A stretch of DNA of 64,000 nt from Streptomyces yatensis (GCF_018069625.1 NZ_CP072941.1:6262001-6326000), one strand, 5' to 3'; shown: positions 21,373 to 31,220, counted from the stretch's first letter. Translations and numbers: made by a program. The notes: a model not told the origin generated them from the sequence alone.

Positions 21373-22740
21373 ATGACGGACCTCATCGAGCTGCTGCGGG
21401 AGGGCCTCCCCGAGGAGGCCGTGCTGACCGACCCGGATGTGACCGGGGCCTACGCACACGACATGGCGAGCTTCTGCGAGGCGGGCGCGCCCGCCGTCGT
21501 CGTCCTCCCGCGCACGGTCGAGCAGGTCCAGCATGTCTGCCGCACCGCCACCGCGCTGCGCGTCCCGGTGGTGCCCCAGGGCGCGCGCACCGGCCTGTCG
21601 GGCGCGGCCAACGCGTCCGAGGGCTGCATCGTGCTGTCCCTGGTCAAGATGGACCGGATCCTGGAGATCAACCCGGTCGACCGGATCGCGGTCGTCGAAC
21701 CGGGCGTGATCAACGCGACGCTGTCCCGCGCGGTCATGGAGAAGGGCCTCTACTACCCGCCGGACCCCTCCAGCTGGGAGCAGTGCACGATCGGCGGCAA
21801 CATCGGCACCGCGTCCGGCGGGCTGTGCTGTGTGAAGTACGGCGTCACCGCCGAATACGTCCTCGGGCTCGATGTCGTCCTCGCCGACGGGCGGCTGCTG
21901 AAGACCGGCCGCCGCACCGCCAAGGGTGTCGCGGGCTATGACCTGACCCGGCTCTTCGTGGGCTCCGAGGGCAGCCTCGGCATCGTCGTGGGCGCGGTCC
22001 TCGCCCTCAAGCCCGCCCCACTCGAACAGCTCGTCCTGGCCGCCGAGTTCCCCTCCACCGCGTCCGCCTGCGACGCCATCTGCCGGATCATGGAGCGCGG
22101 CCACGCCCCCTCGCTGCTGGAGCTGATGGACCGGACGAGCGTCCGCGCGGTCAACGCGATGGGGAACATGGGTCTCCCGGAGTCCACCGAGGCCCTGCTG
22201 ATGGCGGCGTTCGACACCCCGGACCCGGCCCCCGATCTCGCCGCCGTCGCCGAGCTGTGCACGGTGGCCGGTGCGACGGAGGTGGTCCCGGCCGAGGACG
22301 CCGCCGAGTCCGACATGCTGCTCCAGGCCCGCCGGATGACGCTTCCGGCGCTGGAGGCGGTCAAGGGCGTCACCATGATCGACGACGTCTGTGTGCCCCG
22401 CTCCCGGCTCGCCGAGATGATCGACGGCACGGCCGCCATCGCCGAGAAGCACGCGCTCACGATCGGCGTCGTGGCCCACGCCGGGGACGGCAACACCCAT
22501 CCGACGGTGTGCTTCGACCCGGCGGACCCCGACGAGTCGCGGCGGGCCCGGGAGTCGTTCGACGAGATCATGGCGCTGGGTCTGGAGCTCGGCGGCACCA
22601 TCACCGGTGAGCACGGCGTCGGCGTCCTCAAGAGGGAGTGGCTGGCGCGGGAACTGGGCCCGGTGGCGGTGGAGCTGCAGCAGGGGATCAAGCAGGTCTT
22701 CGATCCGCTGGGCCTGCTCAACCCCGGCAAACTGTTCTGA
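21373..22740 (+). CDS. FAD-linked oxidase, GlcD-like (glycolate/lactate dehydrogenase type)
   Basis: A 455-residue flavoprotein of the vanillyl-alcohol-oxidase fold. The FAD-binding domain includes PVVPQGARTGLSGAAN, PPDPSSWEQCTIGGNIGT and GLFVGSEGSLGIV-like LTRLFVGSEGSLGIV. The C-terminal substrate domain has VVAHAGDGNTHPTVCFD and GTITGEHGVGVLKREWL, the His/Glu block of GlcD and D-lactate dehydrogenases. It should oxidise a 2-hydroxy acid to the 2-oxo acid. GlcE and GlcF subunits are not adjacent, so it is probably a stand-alone enzyme. ATG 21373. It is convergent with the alcohol dehydrogenase across a hairpin. Confidence 0.9.
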   Translation: MTDLIELLREGLPEEAVLTDPDVTGAYAHDMASFCEAGAPAVVVLPRTVEQVQHVCRTATALRVPVVPQGARTGLSGAANASEGCIVLSLVKMDRILEINPVDRIAVVEPGVINATLSRAVMEKGLYYPPDPSSWEQCTIGGNIGTASGGLCCVKYGVTAEYVLGLDVVLADGRLLKTGRRTAKGVAGYDLTRLFVGSEGSLGIVVGAVLALKPAPLEQLVLAAEFPSTASACDAICRIMERGHAPSLLELMDRTSVRAVNAMGNMGLPESTEALLMAAFDTPDPAPDLAAVAELCTVAGATEVVPAEDAAESDMLLQARRMTLPALEAVKGVTMIDDVCVPRSRLAEMIDGTAAIAEKHALTIGVVAHAGDGNTHPTVCFDPADPDESRRARESFDEIMALGLELGGTITGEHGVGVLKREWLARELGPVAVELQQGIKQVFDPLGLLNPGKLF

Positions 22741-22773
22741 GGCCGCCCGGACCCGGGGGTGGTCCGGACGGCC
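22741..22773. terminator. Bidirectional hairpin between GlcD-like and alcohol dehydrogenase genes
   Basis: GGCCGCCCGGACC (22741-22753) and GGTCCGGACGGCC (22761-22773) pair with one mismatch, immediately after the GlcD-like stop. It sits between convergent genes and could serve both strands. Confidence 0.75.
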
Positions 22774-22800
22774 TCGGCTCCAGAACTTCAGAACCTGCCT

Positions 22801-22852
22801 ACGCCTTCAGGAAGGCGGCGTCGATCACGCCTTCAGGGAGGCGATGTCGATC
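22801..22852. repeat. 26-bp duplication at the 3' end of the alcohol dehydrogenase gene
   Basis: Two adjacent 26-bp copies beginning ACGCCTTCAGG (22801-22826 and 22827-22852) match at 23 positions. The gene's TGA (22825-22827) falls at the junction, so the outer copy is a fossil of the last nine codons lying beyond the stop. Confidence 0.85.
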
Positions 22853-23874
22853 ACGAAGCGGTACCGCACATCGCTGCTCACGACGCGGTCGTAGGCCTCG
22901 TTGATCTGGTCGGCGTTGATCACCTCGATCTCCGCGCCGAGCCCGTGCTCGGCGCAGAAGTCCAGCATCTCCTGCGTCTGCCGGATGCCGCCGATCTTCG
23001 ACCCGGCCATCGACTTGCGGCCCATGATCAGCGAGAACTGGCTGAAGGAGCTGGGGTTCTCCGGCGCGCCCACGTGCACCAGCGTGCCGTCGACCTTCAG
23101 CAGCGACAGGTAGCTGTCCAGCGGGAGGTTCGCCGAGGTCGTGTTGACGATCAGGTCGAAGCTGCCGGCCAGCTCGGTGAAGGTGGAGTCGTCACCGGTG
23201 GCGTAGAAGTGGTCGGCGCCCAGCCGCAGCCCGTCGTCCTTCTTACGGAGCGTCTGGCTCAGCACGGTCACCTCGGCGCCCATCGCATGGGCGATCTTCA
23301 CGCCCATGTGGCCGAGGCCGCCCAGGCCGACGATGGCGACCTTCTTGCCGGGACCCGCGTTCCAGTGGGCGAGCGGCGAGTAGAGGGTGATCCCGGCGCA
23401 CAGCAGCGGGGCGGCGACGTCCAGCGACACCCCCTCGGGGATGCGCAGGGCGTAGTTCTCGTCCACCACGATGTGGGTGCTGTAGCCACCGTAGGTGGGG
23501 GCGCCGTCGTACTCCTTGTCGTTGTACGTCTGCACCTCGCCCTTGAGGCAGAACTGCTCCTCGCCCGCGAGGCAGTTAGCGCACTCGCGGCAGGAGTCGA
23601 CGAAGCAGCCCACGCCGACCCGGTCGCCCACGGCGTACTTGGTCACACCGGGGCCGACCTCGGCGACCACACCGGCGATCTCATGGCCGGGCACCATCGG
23701 GAACTGGGCGGTGCCCCATTCCTCCCGGGCCTGGTGGATGTCGGAGTGGCAGATGCCGGCGTAGGCGATCTCGATGAGGATGTCGTGCTCGCGCAGTGCG
23801 CGGCGCTCGACGGTGGTCTTCTCCAGCGGGGCCTTCGGAGCGGGGGCTGCGTAGGCGGTGACGCTGGTGGTCAT
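22825..23874 (-). CDS. Zinc-dependent NAD(P) alcohol dehydrogenase (YahK/CAD type)
   Basis: A 349-residue medium-chain dehydrogenase. The catalytic zinc site has Cys and Glu/His in [15 protein letters not shown] and GHEIAGVV. The structural zinc Cys set is [15 protein letters not shown]. The Rossmann motif is [23 protein letters not shown]. The overall pattern ([20 protein letters not shown]) is that of YahK/cinnamyl-alcohol-dehydrogenase-like aldehyde reductases, usually NADPH-linked. It probably detoxifies aldehydes. ATG 23874 follows GGGAGACAG. The XRE regulator upstream on the same strand (120 bp away) is its likely controller. Confidence 0.93.
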   Translation of the reverse strand: MTTSVTAYAAPAPKAPLEKTTVERRALREHDILIEIAYAGICHSDIHQAREEWGTAQFPMVPGHEIAGVVAEVGPGVTKYAVGDRVGVGCFVDSCRECANCLAGEEQFCLKGEVQTYNDKEYDGAPTYGGYSTHIVVDENYALRIPEGVSLDVAAPLLCAGITLYSPLAHWNAGPGKKVAIVGLGGLGHMGVKIAHAMGAEVTVLSQTLRKKDDGLRLGADHFYATGDDSTFTELAGSFDLIVNTTSANLPLDSYLSLLKVDGTLVHVGAPENPSSFSQFSLIMGRKSMAGSKIGGIRQTQEMLDFCAEHGLGAEIEVINADQINEAYDRVVSSDVRYRFVIDIASLKA

Positions 23875-23994
23875 AGAACTGTCTCCCTGGAAGAAATGAG
23901 GGGAATGCGATGAATGTGGGGGGTTGATAGGCATGGGGGTAGTGAGGCGAATGGGGTGAAGGAGGAAATTGGTGGAAAAGGGAGATGGGTGGGA

Positions 23995-24915
23995 TCAGGG
24001 GGAAACGTCGGAGGACGGTCCCCCCGAAGGACGCGCATCGGAAGCGGGCGCGGAGGAACGGGCGGAAGGAGGCGCGGTCCAGCTCGCCAGCAGCCGCAGG
24101 GCCGCCTCGGAGGGCGAGCCGGGCTCGACCGTGTACATGCACAGTGCCTGGTCGGGATCGCCGGGAACGGCCACGTTCTCGTAGGAGAGCGTCATGTCCC
24201 CCACCACCGGATGGTGGTAGCGCTTGATGCCGTGGGTCTTCTCCCGCACGTTGTGGTCCGCCCACCACTTGCGGAAGTCCGCGCTCTTGATGGTGAGCTC
24301 GCCCACCAGCTCGGTCAGCCGGGGATCCTCGGGATGGCGTCCGGCCTCCAGCCGGAGGGAGGCCACCATCTCCGCCGCGACCGTCTCCCAGTCCGGCCAC
24401 AGGGAGCGGGCCGCCTCGTCGAGGAACATGAAACGGGCCATGTTGCGCTCGTGGTACGGGAGCGCCTCGAAGTCGATGATCAGCGCCCGGGCCAGCTGGT
24501 TGGAGGCCAGGACATCGCCCCTGCGCCCGAGGACGAAGGCCGGTGAGATCCCGTCCAGTGTCCGCAGCAGTGCGTGCACCCCGGGCCGCACCCGCTGGGG
24601 GCGGGGCGGCCGGCGGCGCACCGTGCGCCGGGGGCGCGGCCGGGTCAGCTCGAAGAGGTACGCGCGCTCGGTCTCGTCGAGCCGCAGCGCACGGGCCACG
24701 GCGTCCAGCACCGTCTCCGACACATTGAGGTGACGGCCCTGTTCCAGACGCGTGTAGTAGTCCGTGCTCACCCCGGCCAGCTGCGCCAGCTCCTCGCGGC
24801 GCAGCCCCGGCACTCGACGGGGGCTGTCGTTGGTCACGCTCACGCCCGCGTCCCCAGGGCTCAGGCGGGCCCTGCGGGTCCGCAGGAACTCACTGAGCTC
24901 GGTATTGCGGTCCAT
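23995..24915 (-). CDS. XRE-type regulator with MmyB-like ligand-binding domain
   Basis: A 306-residue regulator. The N-terminal HTH (residues 10-85) includes RVPGLRREELAQLAGVSTDYYTRLEQGR, typical of this large actinobacterial family. The C-terminal MmyB-like PAS-related domain includes PAFVLGRRGDVLASNQLARAL and the aromatic block MARFMFLDE. The last 30 residues are a Ser/Pro/Ala-rich tail. The start is ATG 24915; an in-frame ATG at 24945 is possible. It lies directly upstream of the alcohol dehydrogenase, an arrangement repeated across Streptomyces, so control of that gene by an aldehyde-like ligand is plausible. Confidence 0.9.
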   Translation of the reverse strand: MDRNTELSEFLRTRRARLSPGDAGVSVTNDSPRRVPGLRREELAQLAGVSTDYYTRLEQGRHLNVSETVLDAVARALRLDETERAYLFELTRPRPRRTVRRRPPRPQRVRPGVHALLRTLDGISPAFVLGRRGDVLASNQLARALIIDFEALPYHERNMARFMFLDEAARSLWPDWETVAAEMVASLRLEAGRHPEDPRLTELVGELTIKSADFRKWWADHNVREKTHGIKRYHHPVVGDMTLSYENVAVPGDPDQALCMYTVEPGSPSEAALRLLASWTAPPSARSSAPASDARPSGGPSSDVSP

Positions 24916-25217
24916 GGGTTCCAGTATTGGCAACGGAAAGGCCATCCGAGCGTGTCAGAGTAGGTCTGTTGAACCTAGGCCGGGCGGTGCCAGGCGGGCC
25001 GTCGCCGCTCGTAAGGCTTGGCGGCGCTCGCACGGGAGAGTGGTGGCGAGGAGCTGAGGGCGCCGTCGGCGGGCCGGTCTGATAGACCATGACAGCGCGC
25101 GTTCCGGGTTGCACAGCGGCTCCTGTACGGCAAACTGCTTACGCCCCCTCACCGCGAGGCACCGTAAAGGCGCAGCGCAGTACAGCACGGCCGAGCAGAT
25201 ATGGGACATCGGAGATC
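24916..25217. other. Divergent intergenic region (XRE regulator / RDD protein)
   Basis: About 300 bp containing the promoters of two divergent genes. I see no long inverted repeat or hairpin. The frame of the RDD gene stays open upstream to 25089, but that extension looks non-coding. Confidence 0.4.
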
Positions 25218-26969
25218 ATGAGCGCCCCTACCTCAGGATCCGCGGACGGCAGCTCCATTCCTGGCTTTTATCCTGATCCGTCCATCCCCGGCTACATCCG
25301 TTACTGGAACGGTGCCGCCTGGGTGCCCGGCACCAGCCGCCCCGCCCCGGCCGCGGGCGAGGCCATGCCCGCGCCGCCGCCCGGCGTCACCCATACCCAG
25401 GTGATCAGCCCGGCGCCGGACGAGACGGGCCCGATGTTCCTGGACGAGGAACCGGCACCGCGGCCCGCGGAGGAGACCGGCAGCGCCCTGCCCGAGCTGC
25501 GCCGGAGCGCCGAGATGGACGTCCGGGGCGCGGGCGGGCCGCCCGAGGCGGCGGCCGGCGGCATGGGGGCTCAGCCGGTGCCGCCCGGCGGCGTCCCGGC
25601 GTCCGTGGACTGGAACGATCCCCAGCGGCTGTACGGCACCCGTCCCGATGCCGGGTCGGCCTGGCAGGCGGACGCGTCCCGGCAGGGCGGCTTCGGCGGT
25701 GAGCAGGACCGCCGGATCTCCTGGGGCTCGGAGACGGACGCCCCCGGGGATGCCCAGGCCGGTGGCGGGCAGGCCGATGGCGGGCAGGCCGGTGGCGGGC
25801 AGTGGCCCGGCGTGCCCGACCCGCGGCGGGCGGGCCCGGGCGAGGGCGCCGGTCGCGATGAGGGCACGCTGACCATGCGCGGGGGCGGCAGCGGCGGGCC
25901 GGTGGACCGCTCGACGCAGGCGCTGCCGCCGGTGCGCCGGGCCCCGGAGCTGCCCGCGGCGGACGACGCGGAGACGCCCGCCGCGGCGGGCGACGGGACG
26001 ATGACGATCCGCGCGGTGGGACGCGGTGATGGAGCGGCGCCCACGACGGGCCAGGGCCAGGGGCAGGGCCACCAGGGTCCGGGCCCGGGCCAGGACCGGA
26101 ATCCGGCGTCCGGCCGCGACGACGGGACGATGGCGATCCGGGCGGTCGGCCGTCGCGGCTCGCGCAAGGGTGCCGAAGCGGCACCCCCGGCCCAGCCCCC
26201 GCACCAGCCTCAGCAGCCCCCGCAGCCACACCAGCCTCCGCAGTCACACCAGCCTCAGCAGCCCCCGCAGCCGTACCAGCCCCAGCAGCCCTTCGGCGGA
26301 ATCCCCGCCCAGGGAGGTGGCCCGGCCTGGCAGCAGCAGGGGCACCCGTTCGCCCAGCAGCCCGGTCCGGCGCAGGGCGCCCCGCAGGCCGCACCGCATG
26401 GCGCCCCGCCGGGTGCGCCCGAGGGCGTCATCCCGTGGAAGCCGCCCGTCGACAACCCCTTCCTGCGGGCCGCCCAGGCCCAGGGGCGGCCCGCCCCGCT
26501 CGGCCGCCGCCTCGCCGCCCGGCTGATCGACACCGTCGTGCTGCTCGGCGTCGTCGGCGCCGTCGCGCTCCCGCTGTGGGGCAAGGCGAGCGATCACATC
26601 GACGAGAAGGTCGAGACGGCCAAGCAGAGCGGTGAGACCGTCACGGTCTACTTCCTGGACGGCACCACCAGCGGCTATCTGGGCATCGTCCTCGGTCTGC
26701 TGCTCGTCCTCGGCATCGTCCTGGAGACGCTGCCGACCGCCAAGTGGGGCCGCACGCTGGGCAAGAGGCTGAGCGGGGTGCGGGTGCTGGACATCGAGGG
26801 GCACGACACCCCGTCCTTCGGCGCCGCGCTGCGCCGCTGGCTGGTCTACTCGGTGCTGGGCGTGCTCGTCATCGGCGTGCTGAACGTGCTGTGGTGCCTG
26901 TTCGACCGCCCGTGGCGGCAGTGCTGGCACGACAAGGCGGCCCGCACCTTCGTCGCGGCGGCCGACTGA
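25218..26969 (+). CDS. DUF2510-RDD membrane protein with long Pro/Gln/Gly linker
   Basis: A 583-residue protein; ATG 25218 (MSAPTSGSADG) follows GGAG. The N-terminal DUF2510 motif YPDPSIPGYIRYWNGAAW (residues 15-32) comes first. A low-complexity linker of about 380 residues follows, including a PPQPHQPPQSHQPQQ run and two copies of DDGTMxIRAVGR. The C-terminal RDD domain starts at PLGRRLAARLIDTVVLLGV and has GRTLGKRLSGVRVLD and HDKAARTFV. It has three or four membrane helices. RDD proteins are membrane proteins of uncertain function, some linked to transport. It is first of three RDD genes. Confidence 0.88.
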   Translation: MSAPTSGSADGSSIPGFYPDPSIPGYIRYWNGAAWVPGTSRPAPAAGEAMPAPPPGVTHTQVISPAPDETGPMFLDEEPAPRPAEETGSALPELRRSAEMDVRGAGGPPEAAAGGMGAQPVPPGGVPASVDWNDPQRLYGTRPDAGSAWQADASRQGGFGGEQDRRISWGSETDAPGDAQAGGGQADGGQAGGGQWPGVPDPRRAGPGEGAGRDEGTLTMRGGGSGGPVDRSTQALPPVRRAPELPAADDAETPAAAGDGTMTIRAVGRGDGAAPTTGQGQGQGHQGPGPGQDRNPASGRDDGTMAIRAVGRRGSRKGAEAAPPAQPPHQPQQPPQPHQPPQSHQPQQPPQPYQPQQPFGGIPAQGGGPAWQQQGHPFAQQPGPAQGAPQAAPHGAPPGAPEGVIPWKPPVDNPFLRAAQAQGRPAPLGRRLAARLIDTVVLLGVVGAVALPLWGKASDHIDEKVETAKQSGETVTVYFLDGTTSGYLGIVLGLLLVLGIVLETLPTAKWGRTLGKRLSGVRVLDIEGHDTPSFGAALRRWLVYSVLGVLVIGVLNVLWCLFDRPWRQCWHDKAARTFVAAAD

Positions 26970-27099
26970 GCGCCGCCGCTCCCCTCCCGACCCCTGAGCC
27001 CCCGCCCCGCCCGCCCCCGCTGAGGCGGATGGACGATCCCGGTCGCCCGAACGGTGCGCGCCGGATGCGACAGGCCCGGCTCCGGGGTCGACTCGGGCC

Positions 27100-27675
27100 A
27101 TGAGCACCGACCAGCCGCCCTCCGGGCCCGATGAGTCCCGGGACCGGGACAGCAGCGATCCGTTCGCCAAGTATCCGCGGGCGAACGGCTCCCCGTACGG
27201 GGACCACACCGCCGGGGCCGAGCCGTACGCGGGGATGCCCCCGCTCGCGCACCTCGGCCGCCGTCTGATCGCCCGGATCATCGACGCGCTGCTCATCGGC
27301 ATCCCGGTCGGGCTCGTCCTGAGCGCGATCGCCGGCGGCTACGACCCGGTCGACGGCAGCGCCCGTTCGACCATCGTCACGCTGATCTACGTCCTGGTCT
27401 ACTTCGTCTACGAGGGGCTGATGCTGACCCGGGACGGCCAGACCGTCGGCAAGAAGGCGATGAAGATCCGGGTCGCCCTGCTGGAGAACGGCCAGCCGCC
27501 GGCCGGCCCGGCCGGCTGGGTGCGCGCCGGGGTGTACGCCCTCCCCGAGATCGTGCCCTGCTGCGGCTTCGTCTTCTGGCTGATCAATGTGTTGTGGTGC
27601 ACCTGGGACCGGCCCTATCGGCAGTGCCTGCACGACAAGGCGGCCAAGACGCTCGTGGTCTCGGCCGTGCCCTGA
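27100..27675 (+). CDS. RDD family membrane protein (second of three)
   Basis: A 191-residue protein. A hydrophilic N-terminal region of about 45 residues precedes the RDD domain: LGRRLIARIIDALLIGIPVG, a second helix in IVTLIYVLVYFVYEGLML, then GQTVGKKAMKIRV and CLHDKAAKTLVV. The paired Arg-Asp pattern that names the family (RRLIARIID) is present. It lies 130 bp after the larger RDD gene and 66 bp before the third. The role is unknown; neighbouring RDD paralogues suggest a hetero-oligomer. Confidence 0.88.
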   Translation: MSTDQPPSGPDESRDRDSSDPFAKYPRANGSPYGDHTAGAEPYAGMPPLAHLGRRLIARIIDALLIGIPVGLVLSAIAGGYDPVDGSARSTIVTLIYVLVYFVYEGLMLTRDGQTVGKKAMKIRVALLENGQPPAGPAGWVRAGVYALPEIVPCCGFVFWLINVLWCTWDRPYRQCLHDKAAKTLVVSAVP

Positions 27676-27741
27676 GGTTGTGAGCCCCTGAGGTGCCACC
27701 CTGAGCTTCCGGTCCACCGGGAGCGCTGATGTAATCGGGGC

Positions 27742-28248
27742 ATGGCCCCCGACCCGCTGTCCTCGCCCCCGCACGCGTTCCCCGCCGGGATGCCCCCGCT
27801 GGCCACCCCTGGTCAGCGCTTCGCCGCCCGGCTCATCGACATCATCGTCCTCGGCGCCATCTGGACGGTGGCGCTCATCGCGACCGGCGCGCTCCAGTAC
27901 ACGATGGACCACCCGGGCGAGCAGCACATGGGCAAGGTGACCCTCGCGCTCATCATCACGATGGCCCTCTACTTCGGCTACGAGGGCGTCATGCTGGCCC
28001 GCAGCGGACAGACGCTCGGCAAGAAGGCGCTGCGCATCCGGGTGGCGATGCTCTCCGACGGGGATGTGCCGGCCGGTCAGGGCTGGGTCCGCGCGGCGGT
28101 CTACGTGCTGCCCGGGATGCTGATCCCGCTGCTCGTCGGCACGGTCTTCTGGCTGGTCAACTCGGCGTCACTGCTGTGGGACAAGCCGTTCCAGCGCTGT
28201 CTGCACGACAAGGCCGCGCGGACCGTGGTGGTGTCAGCCGCGCATTGA
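27742..28248 (+). CDS. RDD family membrane protein (third of three)
   Basis: A 168-residue protein, nearly all RDD domain: GQRFAARLIDIIVLGAIWTV, ALYFGYEGVMLARSGQTLGKKALRIRV and KPFQRCLHDKAARTVVV. It shares much of its sequence with the second RDD protein, so the two probably arose by tandem duplication. The last 15 bases overlap the end of the small membrane-protein gene on the other strand. Confidence 0.88.
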   Translation: MAPDPLSSPPHAFPAGMPPLATPGQRFAARLIDIIVLGAIWTVALIATGALQYTMDHPGEQHMGKVTLALIITMALYFGYEGVMLARSGQTLGKKALRIRVAMLSDGDVPAGQGWVRAAVYVLPGMLIPLLVGTVFWLVNSASLLWDKPFQRCLHDKAARTVVVSAAH

Positions 28249-28515
28249 GTCGGCGTGCGCCCGGGTGCGCGCCCCCGCCGCGTCGGCCGGTCCGGACCCC
28301 GCCGCGGGGCTGCTGGTGCGGACGGTGCGGCTGGGGCGGGAGACCCGGGCCACCGGCACGGTGACGGCGACGAGGAGCCCGGATGCGAGCCCGACCACCG
28401 TGACCACCGCGATACCGAGTCCCGATCGGGTCTGGGACAGCAGCAGCATGGCGAAGGTCGAAAGAACGACGGTGGCCGAACCATAGACAAGCTGTGCAGG
28501 AGTCGGACGCGGCAT
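28234..28515 (-). CDS. Small two-helix membrane protein
   Basis: A 93-residue protein starting MPRPTPAQLVYGSATVVLST. Two hydrophobic segments (about residues 8-26 and 33-55) are followed by a hydrophilic Ser/Ala/Arg-rich tail. I recognise no named family, but the composition and the ATG at 28515 make it credible. It is convergent with the third RDD gene, overlapping by 15 bases. Confidence 0.65.
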   Translation of the reverse strand: MPRPTPAQLVYGSATVVLSTFAMLLLSQTRSGLGIAVVTVVGLASGLLVAVTVPVARVSRPSRTVRTSSPAAGSGPADAAGARTRAHADSMRG

Positions 28516-28832
28516 GGCGGTATCCGTCCTCGGGGGCGATATGCAGGGGGCATGGGTCAGGCTGATGTGACCGTCAGCTCGACTCTACGGTGGTGAATGC
28601 CCGAGGGGGAGCGGAAGTAAGCGTGACCTCACCCACGGCGCCGTTGCACAGGGGGCGCACGGAATCATCGGCTTCTCCAACCGGCGCGCACGGCGCGCCC
28701 GTTGCTGTCCGTTAACCGGAACGCCGGGATCGCAGAACGTACTTGTCTCATCAGTCCAAGTCAAGGTCTGTCTTTTCTCCTGCCACTCCGGTCAAATGTC
28801 CGGCACCGGTGTGAAAGGGGAGGACTGAGCGA
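28516..28832. other. Intergenic region upstream of the M6 protease gene
   Basis: About 317 bp holding the divergent promoters of the small membrane protein and the secreted protease. AAAGGGGAGGA at 28814-28824 is the protease ribosome-binding site. The part from 28690 to 28800 is relatively AT-rich, as in a promoter. No gene or repeat is seen. Confidence 0.45.
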
Positions 28833-31220
28833 GTGAACAGCCAATGGAGAACGGCCAGATCGGCCGCCATAGCCACCGTGGTGGCCGCGCTCGGCGCGGC
28901 GGCACTCTCGACTGGCATGGCTCAGGCGGACGCGCCGTCTACGCGTGTTGAGCGCCATGACCCGGCGCCCGCGAAGACGGATGTCCAGCACGATCTCGAG
29001 GGCCCGTACAGCAAGCAGCAGGAGGCGCAGCGCCAGGAGGCGCTGCGTCAGGTCATTTCCGGCGACGCCAAGGCGACGACGCGCGGGGCGTCGAAGGTGG
29101 TGAAGCTCGGCAAGGGCAAGTACGTCGAGCTGGCCCGGGAGAAGACCGACAAGATCTTCACCATCCTGGTCGAGTTCGGCGACAAGGTGGACGACACCAC
29201 CATGTACGACCCGGACGGTGACGGCCCCCAGCCGCCGGTGAAGAAGTACGGCGGCGAGCCGGGCCCGGCGCACAACACCATCGCCGAGCCGGACCGCGCC
29301 AAGGACAACAGCACGGCCTGGCAGAAGGACTACAACCGCGAGCACTTCCAGGACCTCTACTTCTCCAAGGACAAGAAGAAGCAGTCCCTGAAGAAGTACT
29401 ACGAGAAGCAGTCCTCGGGCCGCTACTCCGTGGACGGCGAGGTCTCCGACTGGGTCAAGGTCGACTGGAACGAGGCCCGGTACGGCTCCAACTACTGCGG
29501 CGACACCAACTGCGCCAACGCCTGGGACCTGATCCGCGACGGCGTCAACCAGTGGGCCAAGGACCAGAAGGCGGCCGGCCGCACCGACGCGCAGATCAAG
29601 GCGGACCTGGCCCAGTACGACCAGTGGGACCGCTACGACTACGACGCCGACGGCAACTTCAACGAGCCCGACGGCTACATCGACCACTTCCAGATCGTCC
29701 ACGCCGGTGAGGACGAGTCCGCGGGCGGCGGCGCCGAGGGCGAGAACGCCATCTGGGCGCACCGCTGGTACGCGTACGGCACCGACGCGGGCAACACCGG
29801 CCCGGGCGAGAACAAGTCGGGCGGTACCCAGATCGGCGACACCGGCATCTGGGTCGGCGACTACACCATGCAGCCGGAGAACGGCGGCCTCGGTGTCTTC
29901 GCCCATGAGTACGGCCATGACCTGGGTCTGCCGGACGAGTACGACACCACCGGTAAGGGGGAGTCGTCCGTCGCCTACTGGTCGCTGATGTCCGCGGGAT
30001 CCTGGCTCGGCACCGGTAAGGACGCCATCGGCGATCTGCCCGGCGATATGAACGCCTGGGACAAGCTGCAGCTCGGGTGGCTGAACTACGCCTCGGCCAA
30101 GGCCGGGAAGAAGTCGACCCACACCCTCGGGGTCGCCGAGTACAACACCAAGAACAAGCAGGCGCTGGTCGTCGAGCTGCCCGCCAAGCCCGTCACCACC
30201 GAGGTGGTCGCCCCCGCCGAGGGCACCAAGCAGTGGTGGAGCGGGATGGGGGACGACCTGAAGAACACCCTCACCCGGTCCGTGGACCTCACCGGGAAGT
30301 CCAAGGCCAGCCTGGACCTGCAGGGCTGGTGGGACATCGAGGAGAACTTCGACTACCTCTACACCGAGGTCTCCACCGACGGCGGCGCCAACTGGACGCC
30401 GATCGACGGTACGGCGGACGGCAAGGCCATTCCGCGGGACGCCGGTGACAAGCCCGCGCTGACCGGCACCGCCGGGGCGTACAAGAAGCTCTCCTTCCCG
30501 CTGGACGCCTACGCGGGCAAGAAGATCGAGCTCCGCTTCCGCTACCAGACCGACGGCGGTGTGGCGCAGAAGGGCTTCGCGGCCGACGCGATCACCCTGA
30601 CCGCCGACGGCGCCCCGGTCTTCAGCGACGGCGCCGAGGGCGACGACAACGGCTGGACCGCGAACGGCTTCTCGCGCATCGGCGCGTCCTTCAGCAAGGA
30701 CTACCCGCAGTACTACATCGCCGAGAACCGCCAGTACGTCTCGTACGACACGACTCTGAAGACCGGTCCGTACAACTTCGGCTGGGCCTCCACCCGGCCC
30801 GACTGGGTCGAGCACTTCCCGTACCAGAACGGCCTGCTGATCTGGCAGTGGGACACCTCGCAGCCGGACAACAACGTCGGCGTCCACCCGGGCAGCGGTC
30901 AGATCCTGCCGATCGACGCGCACGCCACCCCCGAGAAGTGGGCGAACGGCACGCTGATGCGCAACCGGATCCAGGCGTACGACTCGCCCTTCAGCCGGCT
31001 CCCGTCGGACGGCTTCACGCTGCACAACGACGGCAAGGCCGCCAAGGTGAAGCCGAAGCCGGGCATCCCGGTCTTCGACGACCACAAGGGGACGTACTGG
31101 GACAAGAGCAATCCGACCGGCAGCGTGAAGACTGCTGACACCAACACCCGGATCAAGATCCTCAAGGAGCTCCCGGGCGGCTCGACGATGACCGTCCAGG
31201 TCGGACCGTCCACCTCCTAG
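28833..31220 (+). CDS. Secreted M6 family metalloprotease (immune inhibitor A type)
   Basis: A 795-residue exported zinc protease. A Sec signal peptide covers residues 1-33 (ending GMAQADA). After a charged propeptide, the catalytic domain contains HEYGHDLGLPDEYD near residue 358, the HExxHxxGLPDE form of peptidase family M6. Downstream are Met-turn-like SLMSAGSWLG and a beta-rich region with GWWDIEENFDYLYTEVSTDG. The mature enzyme probably degrades host or environmental protein, as do immune inhibitor A of Bacillus and related streptomycete secreted proteases. GTG 28833 follows a strong AGGGGAGGA site. Lys/Asp-rich codons make it visibly different in composition from its neighbours. Confidence 0.93.
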   Translation: MNSQWRTARSAAIATVVAALGAAALSTGMAQADAPSTRVERHDPAPAKTDVQHDLEGPYSKQQEAQRQEALRQVISGDAKATTRGASKVVKLGKGKYVELAREKTDKIFTILVEFGDKVDDTTMYDPDGDGPQPPVKKYGGEPGPAHNTIAEPDRAKDNSTAWQKDYNREHFQDLYFSKDKKKQSLKKYYEKQSSGRYSVDGEVSDWVKVDWNEARYGSNYCGDTNCANAWDLIRDGVNQWAKDQKAAGRTDAQIKADLAQYDQWDRYDYDADGNFNEPDGYIDHFQIVHAGEDESAGGGAEGENAIWAHRWYAYGTDAGNTGPGENKSGGTQIGDTGIWVGDYTMQPENGGLGVFAHEYGHDLGLPDEYDTTGKGESSVAYWSLMSAGSWLGTGKDAIGDLPGDMNAWDKLQLGWLNYASAKAGKKSTHTLGVAEYNTKNKQALVVELPAKPVTTEVVAPAEGTKQWWSGMGDDLKNTLTRSVDLTGKSKASLDLQGWWDIEENFDYLYTEVSTDGGANWTPIDGTADGKAIPRDAGDKPALTGTAGAYKKLSFPLDAYAGKKIELRFRYQTDGGVAQKGFAADAITLTADGAPVFSDGAEGDDNGWTANGFSRIGASFSKDYPQYYIAENRQYVSYDTTLKTGPYNFGWASTRPDWVEHFPYQNGLLIWQWDTSQPDNNVGVHPGSGQILPIDAHATPEKWANGTLMRNRIQAYDSPFSRLPSDGFTLHNDGKAAKVKPKPGIPVFDDHKGTYWDKSNPTGSVKTADTNTRIKILKELPGGSTMTVQVGPSTS

